A stretch of DNA of 25,806 bases from a virus. The stretch spans positions 1 to 25,806 of the IMG/VR virus record IMGVR_UViG_3300037502_002052; one strand, written 5' to 3'. The notes below the pieces were generated by a model. The model did not search any database. It was not told where the DNA came from and was given only the letters and a program-made list of their open reading frames with translations. Shown here piece after piece: positions 12,705 through 19,331 of the stretch (positions are counted from its first letter, which is position 1; the number at the start of each line of letters is the position of its first letter). The position numbers and the translations under genes were made by a program.

Positions 12705-14246
12705 ATGTCAAATGCCAGACGTCTTCTGCTTGCCTTTCAAGGCTCGGACTTGGCCCATGGACGAACGACCGTGGGCCGAGTTGCGAGAAACGGCAAGGCA
12801 GAAGCCAACAGTTATGTCATCCGTGAGGTGATGACGGAGGAGCACGTCGAGGCGCATCTTGCAGGCAAGCAGGGCGTCGGCGCGATCCCGATCAATTCGA
12901 AGAACGAGTGCTGCTTCGGGGCCATCGATGTCGACGACTACGACCTCGACCACAAGGCCTTGGCCACACGGATTAAGAACCAGAAGCTGCCGCTGATCCA
13001 GTGTCGCTCGAAGTCGGGCGGTGCGCACCTCTATCTGTTCTTGGACAACTGGTACCCGGCCGCCATGGTGCGGGAATACCTGACCGAGATGGCTGCCGTG
13101 CTGGGCTTTGCTGGCCGGGAGATATTCCCGAAGCAGGACAAGATACTGTTCGACCGTGGGGATGTGGGCAACTTCATCAACACGCCGTACTTTAACGCCG
13201 ACGCCACCGTGCGCTATGCCATCTCGGAGACGGGTGAGGCGCTGAGCTTGGAGGAGTTTCTCGACAAGGTGGAAGCCAGCCGGATTCCCATGTCGAAGCT
13301 CGAGATCGCCCCGCATGTGGAAGCCCGCGACGACCTGAAGGACTACCCGCCCTGTCTAGAGCAGATCATCCAGCAGGGTGTTGTCAACAGCTACCGCAAC
13401 ATCACCATGTTCAACATGATCGTGGCGCACCGTAAGGCCAGCCCCGAGGGGTGGAAGAAGCTGCTCGAGGAGAGCAACGCGCGGTACTGCGACGAGCCTC
13501 TCGGCGCGGAAGAGATTGTCACGCTGCAGAAGCAGCACGACAAGAAAGTCTACGGGTTCCAGTGCACAGCCCAGCCGCTCTGCAACTTCTGCAACAAGGA
13601 CCTCTGCCGCTCCCGCAAGTATGGGATCGGGGGCAGTGGCCCTGTCGAGTTCCCGAAGCTCACGGGCATGACAATCCTCAACTCGTCGCCCAAGATGTTC
13701 TTCCTCGACTACGACGGGCAGCGTCTCGAGCTGACATCAGAGCAGCTCTCCGTCCAGTCGGCCTTCAGCAGAGCCTGCGTTGAGCAAGTGGATAGGATGC
13801 CCCCGACGATCAAGCCCACGGAGTGGAACAAGTTGGTCAACGACCTCCTGTCCACTGCGATCAAGATCGAAGCCCCGCCGGAGCTGACGCTGCGCGGGCA
13901 GTTCGAGGACCTGATCAAGGAGTACTGCACGAGCAACATCAAGGCCATGGTCCCAGAGGAGATGGTCATGGGCAAGCCTTGGACGGACAAGGGCCTGACC
14001 AAGTTTACCTTCGGTGGTCTGGCCGAGTTCCTGAAGTTCCGCGGGTTCACCACGGTGACGCGCCCGCAGATACAAAACTTCATCCGAGACCTCAACTCGG
14101 GTGCTGCCTGCAATGGCCATCAGGCCGTGAAGAAAGAGGACGGCGCTCCCTCAACGATACGCGTGTGGTGGGTGCCTGCCTACAAAGAGTCCCATGTGGA
14201 CATGAGATCGGAGTCGAGACGTGAAGCAACCAGTATTCCCTTCTGA
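12705..14246 (+). CDS. DNA primase of archaeo-eukaryotic type (TOTE-like AEP)
   Basis: 513 residues, ATG 12705 after GGAGAAG. The AEP active site is visible: IDVDDY with D75 and D77, then CRSKSGGAHLYLF with H108, and a later FPKQDK ... GNFINTPYFN segment, matching the primase domain described in TOTE conflict elements and in many phages. A cysteine group (C287, C293, C296, C301, followed by RKYGIG) probably binds zinc or an iron-sulfur cluster. The C-terminal half is helical and may contact DNA. The protein ends SRREATSIPF, echoing the SSB tip. It synthesises primers for the family A polymerase encoded downstream. It overlaps the HTH gene by 26 bases. Confidence 0.85.
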   Translation: MSNARRLLLAFQGSDLAHGRTTVGRVARNGKAEANSYVIREVMTEEHVEAHLAGKQGVGAIPINSKNECCFGAIDVDDYDLDHKALATRIKNQKLPLIQCRSKSGGAHLYLFLDNWYPAAMVREYLTEMAAVLGFAGREIFPKQDKILFDRGDVGNFINTPYFNADATVRYAISETGEALSLEEFLDKVEASRIPMSKLEIAPHVEARDDLKDYPPCLEQIIQQGVVNSYRNITMFNMIVAHRKASPEGWKKLLEESNARYCDEPLGAEEIVTLQKQHDKKVYGFQCTAQPLCNFCNKDLCRSRKYGIGGSGPVEFPKLTGMTILNSSPKMFFLDYDGQRLELTSEQLSVQSAFSRACVEQVDRMPPTIKPTEWNKLVNDLLSTAIKIEAPPELTLRGQFEDLIKEYCTSNIKAMVPEEMVMGKPWTDKGLTKFTFGGLAEFLKFRGFTTVTRPQIQNFIRDLNSGAACNGHQAVKKEDGAPSTIRVWWVPAYKESHVDMRSESRREATSIPF

Positions 14247-14547
14247 GGCGGACGACCGCCTCTTGAGAGCTGCCGACGTGTGTCGGTGGCTGAACCTGTC
14301 GGAGTCCACTCTGTATAAGTGGATCAAGGAAAACAAGTTCCCGAAGCCCTACTCGCTGGGCGACGAGCAAGATCAAAACTCAGTGTCCCGGTTCTCCAAG
14401 AAGGAGATCGAGGATTGGCTATATGCAAGACCAAGAGGGAAGTTTCATGGAACAGAGAAAGCTGTTGCTCGGTCCCCCCGGGTGCGGAAAAACCCACAGG
14501 CTAATCTCGGAAGTGGAGATGGAGCTGGCTCGGGGGACGAGGCCTGA
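14221..14547 (+). CDS. Small AlpA/excisionase-type HTH protein
   Basis: 108 residues from GTG 14221, with GGAG upstream. Residues 12-55 (LLRAADVCRWLNLSESTLYKWIKENKFPKPYSL and on) are a MerR/AlpA-type winged helix-turn-helix as in excisionases and small phage regulators. The C-terminal tail is basic and then Gly/Ser-rich and overlaps the helicase gene by 101 bases in another frame, so its last 35 residues may be dispensable. It probably binds DNA; whether as a regulator or as a replication accessory factor cannot be told. It overlaps the primase end by 26 bases, which indicates coupling. Confidence 0.75.
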   Translation: MKQPVFPSEADDRLLRAADVCRWLNLSESTLYKWIKENKFPKPYSLGDEQDQNSVSRFSKKEIEDWLYARPRGKFHGTEKAVARSPRVRKNPQANLGSGDGAGSGDEA

Positions 14548-15973
14548 CGAGATCGCCGTCTTCTCCTTCACCCGCAAGGCTGTGGAGGAGGCGCGAGATC
14601 GGGCCTGTGCTAGGTTCAACCTGCAGCCCAAGGACCTGCCGTGGTTCCGCACCCTGCACTCCGCAGGCATGCGGATGCTGGGCCTCGCCGCCACGCAGAT
14701 CATGACGCAGGCGGATTGGCGCAACTTCGGCCGGGGACTTGGCCTCGACATCATCGGGACCAACGATCACTCTGCCAAGGATGGCATGATCATCGCGCAG
14801 ACGGTAGGCGGGGATAAGTACGTCGCCGCCATCGAGCGTTCGATCATGCGCTGCATTCCGCTCGAGCAGGAGTTCTCGGAAATGAACGACTGGTCCATGT
14901 CTTGGCCCATGCTCCTGAAGGTCGAGGCAGAGCTGGCCTACTTCAAGAGCACCTACAACAAGTTCTCGTTCGTGGACATGATCAACGAGGTCGTGGTGCA
15001 GGAGCTCCAAGGGCCGAGGCTTAAGCTCCTCGTGGTCGATGAGGCACAGGACCTGACGCCCTTGCAGTGGCGGATGGTGGAGCTCTTGGCCGAGCGGGCA
15101 GATCGGGTGATCTTCGCAGGGGACGACGATCAGGCGATCCACCGCTGGGCCGGGGTGAACGTCAAGCTGTTCATGGAAAGCTCCCGCAACATTGAGGTCC
15201 TTTCCCAGAGCTTCCGCCTGCCCAAACCTGTCTACGATGTCTGCGTGTCCCTGTCGGCGCGCATCCGCAACCGCCTGCCCAAGGAGTTTCATCCGGCCGA
15301 GCATGAGGGATCGGTGAGCAGGGTCATCGGGCCGCGCAACTTGGACCTCTCGACCGGGCGATGGATGGTGCTGGCCCGCACCAACAGCTACGTGCAGGAC
15401 TGGGCCCAGCGCCTGCGCAAGGACGGCTACATGTTCAAGCTCTACGGCCGCAACTCCGTGGACCCGAAGGTCTCCTCTGCCATCAAGGGGTGGCGGGCGC
15501 TGCAGCGCGGGGAGGCGCTGCCGCTGGCCACTATCAAGGCGCTCTACGAGATGCTGCCCAAGCAGGGGGATGCTGCGGCAGTGAAGCGCGGATCGGCCAA
15601 GCTCCTCGAGGCGCTCAGCCCGATGGAGAGCTACGACTACGACTATTTGGTGTCAGCCGTGGGCATGATCGCCCCACAGCAGCTCGATGCGCTTCGGGTC
15701 TTGAACCTCGGGGAGACCGAGGCGGAGTACATCCGGGGCCTTGAGCGCCGGGGTGAGGACATCTCGGGAGAACCCCGGATCACCGTGTCCACGGGGCATG
15801 CGGCCAAGGGCGGGGAGGAGGACAACGTCGCAGTCGATCTGTCGTCCACCAAGGCCTGCGTCAACACCGCCTTCCCCGACGACGAACACCGTCTGGCCTA
15901 TGTCATGGGCAGCCGGGCAAAGAAACACCTGTGCTTCGTGCACACAGACAAGGACTACCGCTATGTCGTCTGA
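14447..15973 (+). CDS. UvrD/Rep-type superfamily 1 helicase
   Basis: 508 residues from ATG 14447, preceded by AAGAGGGAAG; an in-frame ATG at 14423 is the alternative. Motif I is LLGPPGCGKT (K15), motif Ia FSFTRKAVEEA, motif II LLVVDEAQDLTP, motif III FAGDDDQAIHRWAG, motif V STGHAAKGGEEDNVAV and motif VI LAYVMGSRAKKHL, all in the order of UvrD-like 3'-5' helicases. It is shorter than bacterial UvrD (about 720 residues), as is usual for phage members. It is expected to unwind DNA at the fork or during recombination. It lies between primase and polymerase in the replication module. Confidence 0.9.
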   Translation: MEQRKLLLGPPGCGKTHRLISEVEMELARGTRPDEIAVFSFTRKAVEEARDRACARFNLQPKDLPWFRTLHSAGMRMLGLAATQIMTQADWRNFGRGLGLDIIGTNDHSAKDGMIIAQTVGGDKYVAAIERSIMRCIPLEQEFSEMNDWSMSWPMLLKVEAELAYFKSTYNKFSFVDMINEVVVQELQGPRLKLLVVDEAQDLTPLQWRMVELLAERADRVIFAGDDDQAIHRWAGVNVKLFMESSRNIEVLSQSFRLPKPVYDVCVSLSARIRNRLPKEFHPAEHEGSVSRVIGPRNLDLSTGRWMVLARTNSYVQDWAQRLRKDGYMFKLYGRNSVDPKVSSAIKGWRALQRGEALPLATIKALYEMLPKQGDAAAVKRGSAKLLEALSPMESYDYDYLVSAVGMIAPQQLDALRVLNLGETEAEYIRGLERRGEDISGEPRITVSTGHAAKGGEEDNVAVDLSSTKACVNTAFPDDEHRLAYVMGSRAKKHLCFVHTDKDYRYVV

Positions 15974-16256
15974 CCAGAAGAGAATCGAAATCTTGAAGCG
16001 CGCTGCCGAAGTGACTGGCGGGGAGCGGCAGGATTCCTACGGCCCTGTTAAGGACAACATGTCCACTATCGCCGAGTTCTGGAGCACGTACCTGACCGAG
16101 AGGAACGGTATCTATACCCCGCTCGACGCCTCGGACGCGGCGTGGATGATGGTCCTGCTCAAGGCCGCCCGCTCCCTGAACGGGGGCTATCACGAAGACA
16201 ACTATGTGGACGCGGCTGCCTATGCCGCCATCGCCGGGGAATGCGCCTGTGAGTAA
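15963..16256 (+). CDS. DUF6378-like phage protein
   Basis: 97 residues from ATG 15963, overlapping the helicase end by 11 bases. The pattern RIEILKRAAEVTGGERQDSYG, then IAEFWSTYL, then MMVLLKAARSL and DNYVDAAAYAAIAGE matches a small phage family I know as DUF6378, whose function is not known and which often accompanies nucleotide or replication genes. The helical layout with conserved D and E residues recalls nucleotide pyrophosphohydrolase-type folds, but that is only an analogy. It overlaps the polymerase start by 8 bases. Confidence 0.8.
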   Translation: MSSDQKRIEILKRAAEVTGGERQDSYGPVKDNMSTIAEFWSTYLTERNGIYTPLDASDAAWMMVLLKAARSLNGGYHEDNYVDAAAYAAIAGECACE

Positions 16257-19122
16257 AGACCGCTTCGACGTCAGCACGGACGACTTCCTGCTGAAGATGG
16301 ACCTGTCCAACCCGGACGTCGAGTGGTTCATGCCCTCCGAGTTTCCCGACCTAACGAACAATAGGACGATGGCCATCGACCTTGAAACGCGGGACCCGAA
16401 CCTGACCACCATGGGTCCGGGCTGGGCGACCAAGCATGGCGAGATCATCGGCATCGCCATCGCGGCCGGGGACTTCTCCGGCTACTTCCCCATTGCCCAC
16501 GCCAAGGGGCCGAACCTCGACAAGAAGGTGGTGTTCCGCTGGCTGCAGAAGCAGCTTGCGACGCCGCACATCACCAAGATCATGCACAACGCCAGCTACG
16601 ACTTGGGCTGGCTCATGGCCTCGGGGATCACGGTCCAAGGTCCGGTGATCGACACCATGCTGGTCGCCCCGCTCTTGGACGAGAACCGCCTGTCCTACCG
16701 CCTCGACCTGTTGGGCAAGGACTATCTGGGCATGCGCAAGGACGAGAAGGTCTTGAAGAGTGCAGCCGCAGAGTGGGGCATCGATCCGAAGGCCGAGATG
16801 TGGAAGCTCCCGGCCCGCTACGTGGGCGTCTACGCCGAGCAGGATGCGGTGCTGACGCTCAAGCTGTGGGAGCGGCTGAAGCCCATGCTCGAGGACCAGA
16901 GCCTGCTGTCGGTCTGCGATCTGGAGCACCGTGTGCTCCCTGTCGTCATCGACATGCGGATGCGCGGGGTTCGCGTCGATCTGGACAAGGCCGAGATCGC
17001 CAAGAAAGAGCTGCGCAAGAAGGCCGACGAGCTGGCCGCGTGGATCGCCAGAGAGTCCGGGGTCAAGGTCGATCCGTGGGCGGCCGCCTCGGTGCAGAAG
17101 ATGTTCGATGCCCTCGGCCTGCCCTACCCAAGGACCGAGGCCGGAGCGCCGTCGTTCACCAAGCAGTTCCTGCAGGCCATGGACCACCCGGTGGCCAAGG
17201 CCCTCGTCAACCTGCGCGAGATGGACAAGGCGGATAGCACCTTCATTGACTCTATCCTCCGTTTTCAGCATAATGGGCGCATCCATTGCGAAATGCACCA
17301 GCTGCGATCCGATGACGGAGGCACCGTCACTGGGCGCTTCGCTTCATCTCACCCTAACATGCAGCAACTACCTGCGCGCGATCCGTTTGTTAAGCAGCTC
17401 ATCCGTGGGTTGTTTATACCAGAGGATGGTTGCAGATGGGGGTCCTTTGACTACTCATCACAGGAGCCCCGACTGCTTGTCCACTTCGCAGCGAGCCATC
17501 CGGAGACGGAGCGGGATGCAATTGTTGCGCAGTACGTGGAGGGCTACGGCAGCGGAGACTTCGACTTCCACCAGATGACCGCTGATCTGACAGGCCTCAA
17601 CCGGAAGGCTGCAAAAACATGTATCGCGGAAGGTCAGCTTGTTCTCACGCACGTTGGTCTGGTTCCAATAGAGAAAATAACAGTAGATCATCTTGTATGG
17701 GATGGGGTAGAGTGGGTAGGCCACGAGGGTGTGGTGTACATGGGGGAAAAGGAGGTCATTACCTATGACGGGCTTACAGCAACGGCCGATCACGAAGTGT
17801 GGGTTGGACGAGAACGGACGCTTCCTTTCGGGGTCGCAGCATCCAGACTGGAAAGACTTTCTCGAACCGGAATTGGAGAACGCCCGGTTCGGCTCGTGGA
17901 CGATTGTTTCCCGGAAGATCGAAAGACGTGGCAAGCACATCTACGTGAGGGTGCGCTGCGACTGTGGGGCAGAGGACTGGAAGCTGCTCAACAACTTGCG
18001 CGAAGGAAAATCGACGGCCTGCCGTCCTTGCAGTACGCGGGAGCGGCACCGGAAGGCTGGCAATATGCTGGTGAACTCTCCGGCAGAGAAGTCTTTACAG
18101 GGGCGCATAACCGCGATCATGCAGCGCTGCACCAACCCAAAGGACAGGAACTGGAAGAACTACGGGGGCAGAGGGATACGCTTCAAGTTCTCGTCCTTGA
18201 AAGAGTGCGCGGACTACCTAATATCCTTGCACCCAGCAGAGGGTTGGAAGGGGTACGAGGTCGACAGGATAGACAACAACGGACACTACGAACCGGGGAA
18301 CTTGCGCCGTGTCACCTCGGCAGTGAACCTGCAGAACAGACGCAGGACAGTTTGGGTAGAGTATCTGGGCCAGAAGGTTGTTCAGGCGCATCTCTGGCAT
18401 CTGATCAAGACAGACCATCCGGACTTTTCGTTTGGTCCAGCGAAGGTTCGAACCCTGCTGGAACAGGGGATGAGACCAGAGGATATCCCGAGCTACGTCC
18501 GACACGGAAAGCGCGTGTCTACGACATTCGTAACGCCGGACCCCGCCATCGTTTCACTGTATCGGGACGCCTAGTACACAATTGTGGATTGGGCATCCTT
18601 TATGGCATGGGGAAAGGTAAGATGGCCCAGCAGCTTGGGATTTCTCTGGAAGAGGCCGCGTCCATTCTAAGCCGCTTTGATGACAAGGTGCCCTTCGTGA
18701 AGAAGCTGGCCACGCTGGCCTCGACGCGGGCAGATCGGGAGGGCAAGATTCGCACAATCGGCGGCCGCCTGTGCCGCTTTGATCTTTGGGAACCTGCCAG
18801 CTTCGGCTACAATAAGCCCATGAAGTACGACGACGCGCAGCGTGAGTACGGTGGGATGGGTCGCCTGAGACGGGCGTTTACCTACAAAGCCCTGAACCGT
18901 GTGATCCAAGGATCGGCTGCCGATCAGAACAAACTCGCCATGGCGCAGTGCTACGAGGAGGGTCTGGTCCCGCTCCTCACGGTGCATGACGAACTGTGCT
19001 TCAACGTGGAGACCGACGAGCAGGCGGCCCGGATCACCAAGATCATGGAAGAAGGGCTGTCCCTCAAGGTTCCCAGCAAAGTGGACCAAGAACTCGGCAA
19101 CAATTGGGGAGAGGCCGGATGA
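16249..19122 (+). CDS. polA: DNA polymerase A with intein (3'-5' exonuclease + polymerase)
   Basis: 957 codons from GTG 16249; after removal of the 321-residue intein the mature enzyme has 636 residues. The proofreading domain has D44/E46 (MAIDLET), N114 and D118 (HNASYD) and D199 (YAEQDA). The polymerase domain has TGRFASSHPNMQQLP, motif A with D401 (FDYSSQE), motif B interrupted by the intein after RKAAKT (R452, K456), QGSAAD, and motif C VHDE (D914). No 5'-3' exonuclease domain is present, as usual for phage enzymes. At the position equivalent to Phe762 of E. coli Pol I the residue is Leu (781 of the precursor). An ATG at 16204 is in frame but lies deep within the previous gene. It overlaps the next gene by 4 bases. 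Confidence 0.95.
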   Translation: MSKDRFDVSTDDFLLKMDLSNPDVEWFMPSEFPDLTNNRTMAIDLETRDPNLTTMGPGWATKHGEIIGIAIAAGDFSGYFPIAHAKGPNLDKKVVFRWLQKQLATPHITKIMHNASYDLGWLMASGITVQGPVIDTMLVAPLLDENRLSYRLDLLGKDYLGMRKDEKVLKSAAAEWGIDPKAEMWKLPARYVGVYAEQDAVLTLKLWERLKPMLEDQSLLSVCDLEHRVLPVVIDMRMRGVRVDLDKAEIAKKELRKKADELAAWIARESGVKVDPWAAASVQKMFDALGLPYPRTEAGAPSFTKQFLQAMDHPVAKALVNLREMDKADSTFIDSILRFQHNGRIHCEMHQLRSDDGGTVTGRFASSHPNMQQLPARDPFVKQLIRGLFIPEDGCRWGSFDYSSQEPRLLVHFAASHPETERDAIVAQYVEGYGSGDFDFHQMTADLTGLNRKAAKTCIAEGQLVLTHVGLVPIEKITVDHLVWDGVEWVGHEGVVYMGEKEVITYDGLTATADHEVWVGRERTLPFGVAASRLERLSRTGIGERPVRLVDDCFPEDRKTWQAHLREGALRLWGRGLEAAQQLARRKIDGLPSLQYAGAAPEGWQYAGELSGREVFTGAHNRDHAALHQPKGQELEELRGQRDTLQVLVLERVRGLPNILAPSRGLEGVRGRQDRQQRTLRTGELAPCHLGSEPAEQTQDSLGRVSGPEGCSGASLASDQDRPSGLFVWSSEGSNPAGTGDETRGYPELRPTRKARVYDIRNAGPRHRFTVSGRLVHNCGLGILYGMGKGKMAQQLGISLEEAASILSRFDDKVPFVKKLATLASTRADREGKIRTIGGRLCRFDLWEPASFGYNKPMKYDDAQREYGGMGRLRRAFTYKALNRVIQGSAADQNKLAMAQCYEEGLVPLLTVHDELCFNVETDEQAARITKIMEEGLSLKVPSKVDQELGNNWGEAG
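17749..17767 (+). promoter_or_regulatory. Shine-Dalgarno and start codon of the nested endonuclease
   Basis: AAGGAGGT (17749-17756) is a full anti-16S match, 8 bases before ATG 17765. In the polymerase frame the same bases encode the intein residues KEVITYD leading into block B. A GTG at 17729 is also in frame but has no such site. This decides the start of the nested gene and argues for independent translation. Confidence 0.85.
17765..18574 (+). CDS. HNH homing endonuclease nested out of frame inside the PolA intein
   Basis: 269 residues in the +1 frame relative to polA. Residues 41-48 (RFGSWTIV) open the usual core of phage HNH enzymes; CDCG (65-68) and CRPC (86-89) form a zinc site; GRITAIMQRCTNP (113-125) and YGGRGIRF (133-140) precede the HNH segment EVDRIDNNGHYEPGN (165-179), then NLQNRR (188-193). 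All are typical of stand-alone phage homing endonucleases that cut an unoccupied allele and provoke gene conversion. The C-terminal part (200-269) probably binds DNA. The start has a perfect ribosome binding site. The stop TAG falls in the codons for LV of intein block G. The first 40 residues are encoded by overprinting intein blocks and match no HNH motif. Confidence 0.9.
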   Translation: MTGLQQRPITKCGLDENGRFLSGSQHPDWKDFLEPELENARFGSWTIVSRKIERRGKHIYVRVRCDCGAEDWKLLNNLREGKSTACRPCSTRERHRKAGNMLVNSPAEKSLQGRITAIMQRCTNPKDRNWKNYGGRGIRFKFSSLKECADYLISLHPAEGWKGYEVDRIDNNGHYEPGNLRRVTSAVNLQNRRRTVWVEYLGQKVVQAHLWHLIKTDHPDFSFGPAKVRTLLEQGMRPEDIPSYVRHGKRVSTTFVTPDPAIVSLYRDA

Positions 19123-19331
19123 ACGAGCAAGAGATAAAGTGCATTGGTTTCAAGGACATGGACCCAATGCAGATTGCGGCGCTGACGAGGGTGATGGCGC
19201 ATGCCCTCAACCTCGCCGACGCCTACGGCGTGGAGGCTTTCGAAGAAGTCTTCGGGGACATCGACGAGATGGTGCAGCTGTTCGGGGCTCACGGGTTGAC
19301 CGTGGAGGTCAACCCGAAGTTTGATTACTGA
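19119..19331 (+). CDS. Small hypothetical protein at the end of the replication module
   Basis: 70 residues, ATG 19119 in a 4-base overlap with polA. It has an acidic, helical sequence (MDPMQIAALTRVMAHALNLADAYGVEAFEEVFGDIDEMVQLF) and ends with a short beta-like segment (GLTVEVNPKFDY). No family is recognised. It is co-translated with the polymerase and could be a small accessory subunit. Its stop at 19329-19331 overlaps the stop of the opposing virion gene by 7 bases, with a hairpin in the shared region. Confidence 0.7.
   Translation: MNEQEIKCIGFKDMDPMQIAALTRVMAHALNLADAYGVEAFEEVFGDIDEMVQLFGAHGLTVEVNPKFDY
19292..19316. terminator. Hairpin at the convergent gene ends
   Basis: CGGGTTGACC (19292-19301) pairs perfectly with GGTCAACCCG (19307-19316) around GTGGA, a 10-base-pair stem located inside the last codons of the 19119 gene. 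Only a weak T tract follows on the plus strand and none on the minus strand, so termination may be partial. Its place between two converging units fits a terminator or mRNA end protector. Confidence 0.5.

Larger units (their letters stand above)
17620..18582 (+). mobile_element. Intein in the polymerase O-helix (PolA precursor residues 458-778)
   Basis: The intein begins with Cys458 (block A: CIAEGQLVLTHVGLVPIEKI), has block B GLTATADHEVWV with the TxxH motif, block F RVYDIRNAGPRHRFTV and block G GRLVHN, and is followed by Cys779 as the +1 nucleophile. All residues needed for canonical class 1 splicing are present. It separates RKAAKT from CGLGILYG, the most conserved helix of family A polymerases, so the polymerase cannot work without splicing. 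Between blocks B and F the polymerase frame encodes a Gly/Arg/Glu/Leu/Gln-rich sequence with no endonuclease motif; instead the +1 frame encodes an HNH endonuclease. Codon third positions are poorer in G and C than in the upstream polymerase gene, a sign of transfer. Confidence 0.93.

Noticed and set aside
17729-17764. GTG at 17729 as the start of the nested endonuclease
   Set aside because: It lacks a ribosome binding site, while ATG 17765 has a perfect one at the right distance; the extra 12 residues match no HNH feature.
17811-18500. A pair of sequencing frameshifts explaining the out-of-frame HNH
   Set aside because: Intein-like residues and HNH-core residues are encoded by the same bases near 17885-17902, the nested gene has its own start signal, and the polymerase frame is open throughout. 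Read data would still be the proper test.
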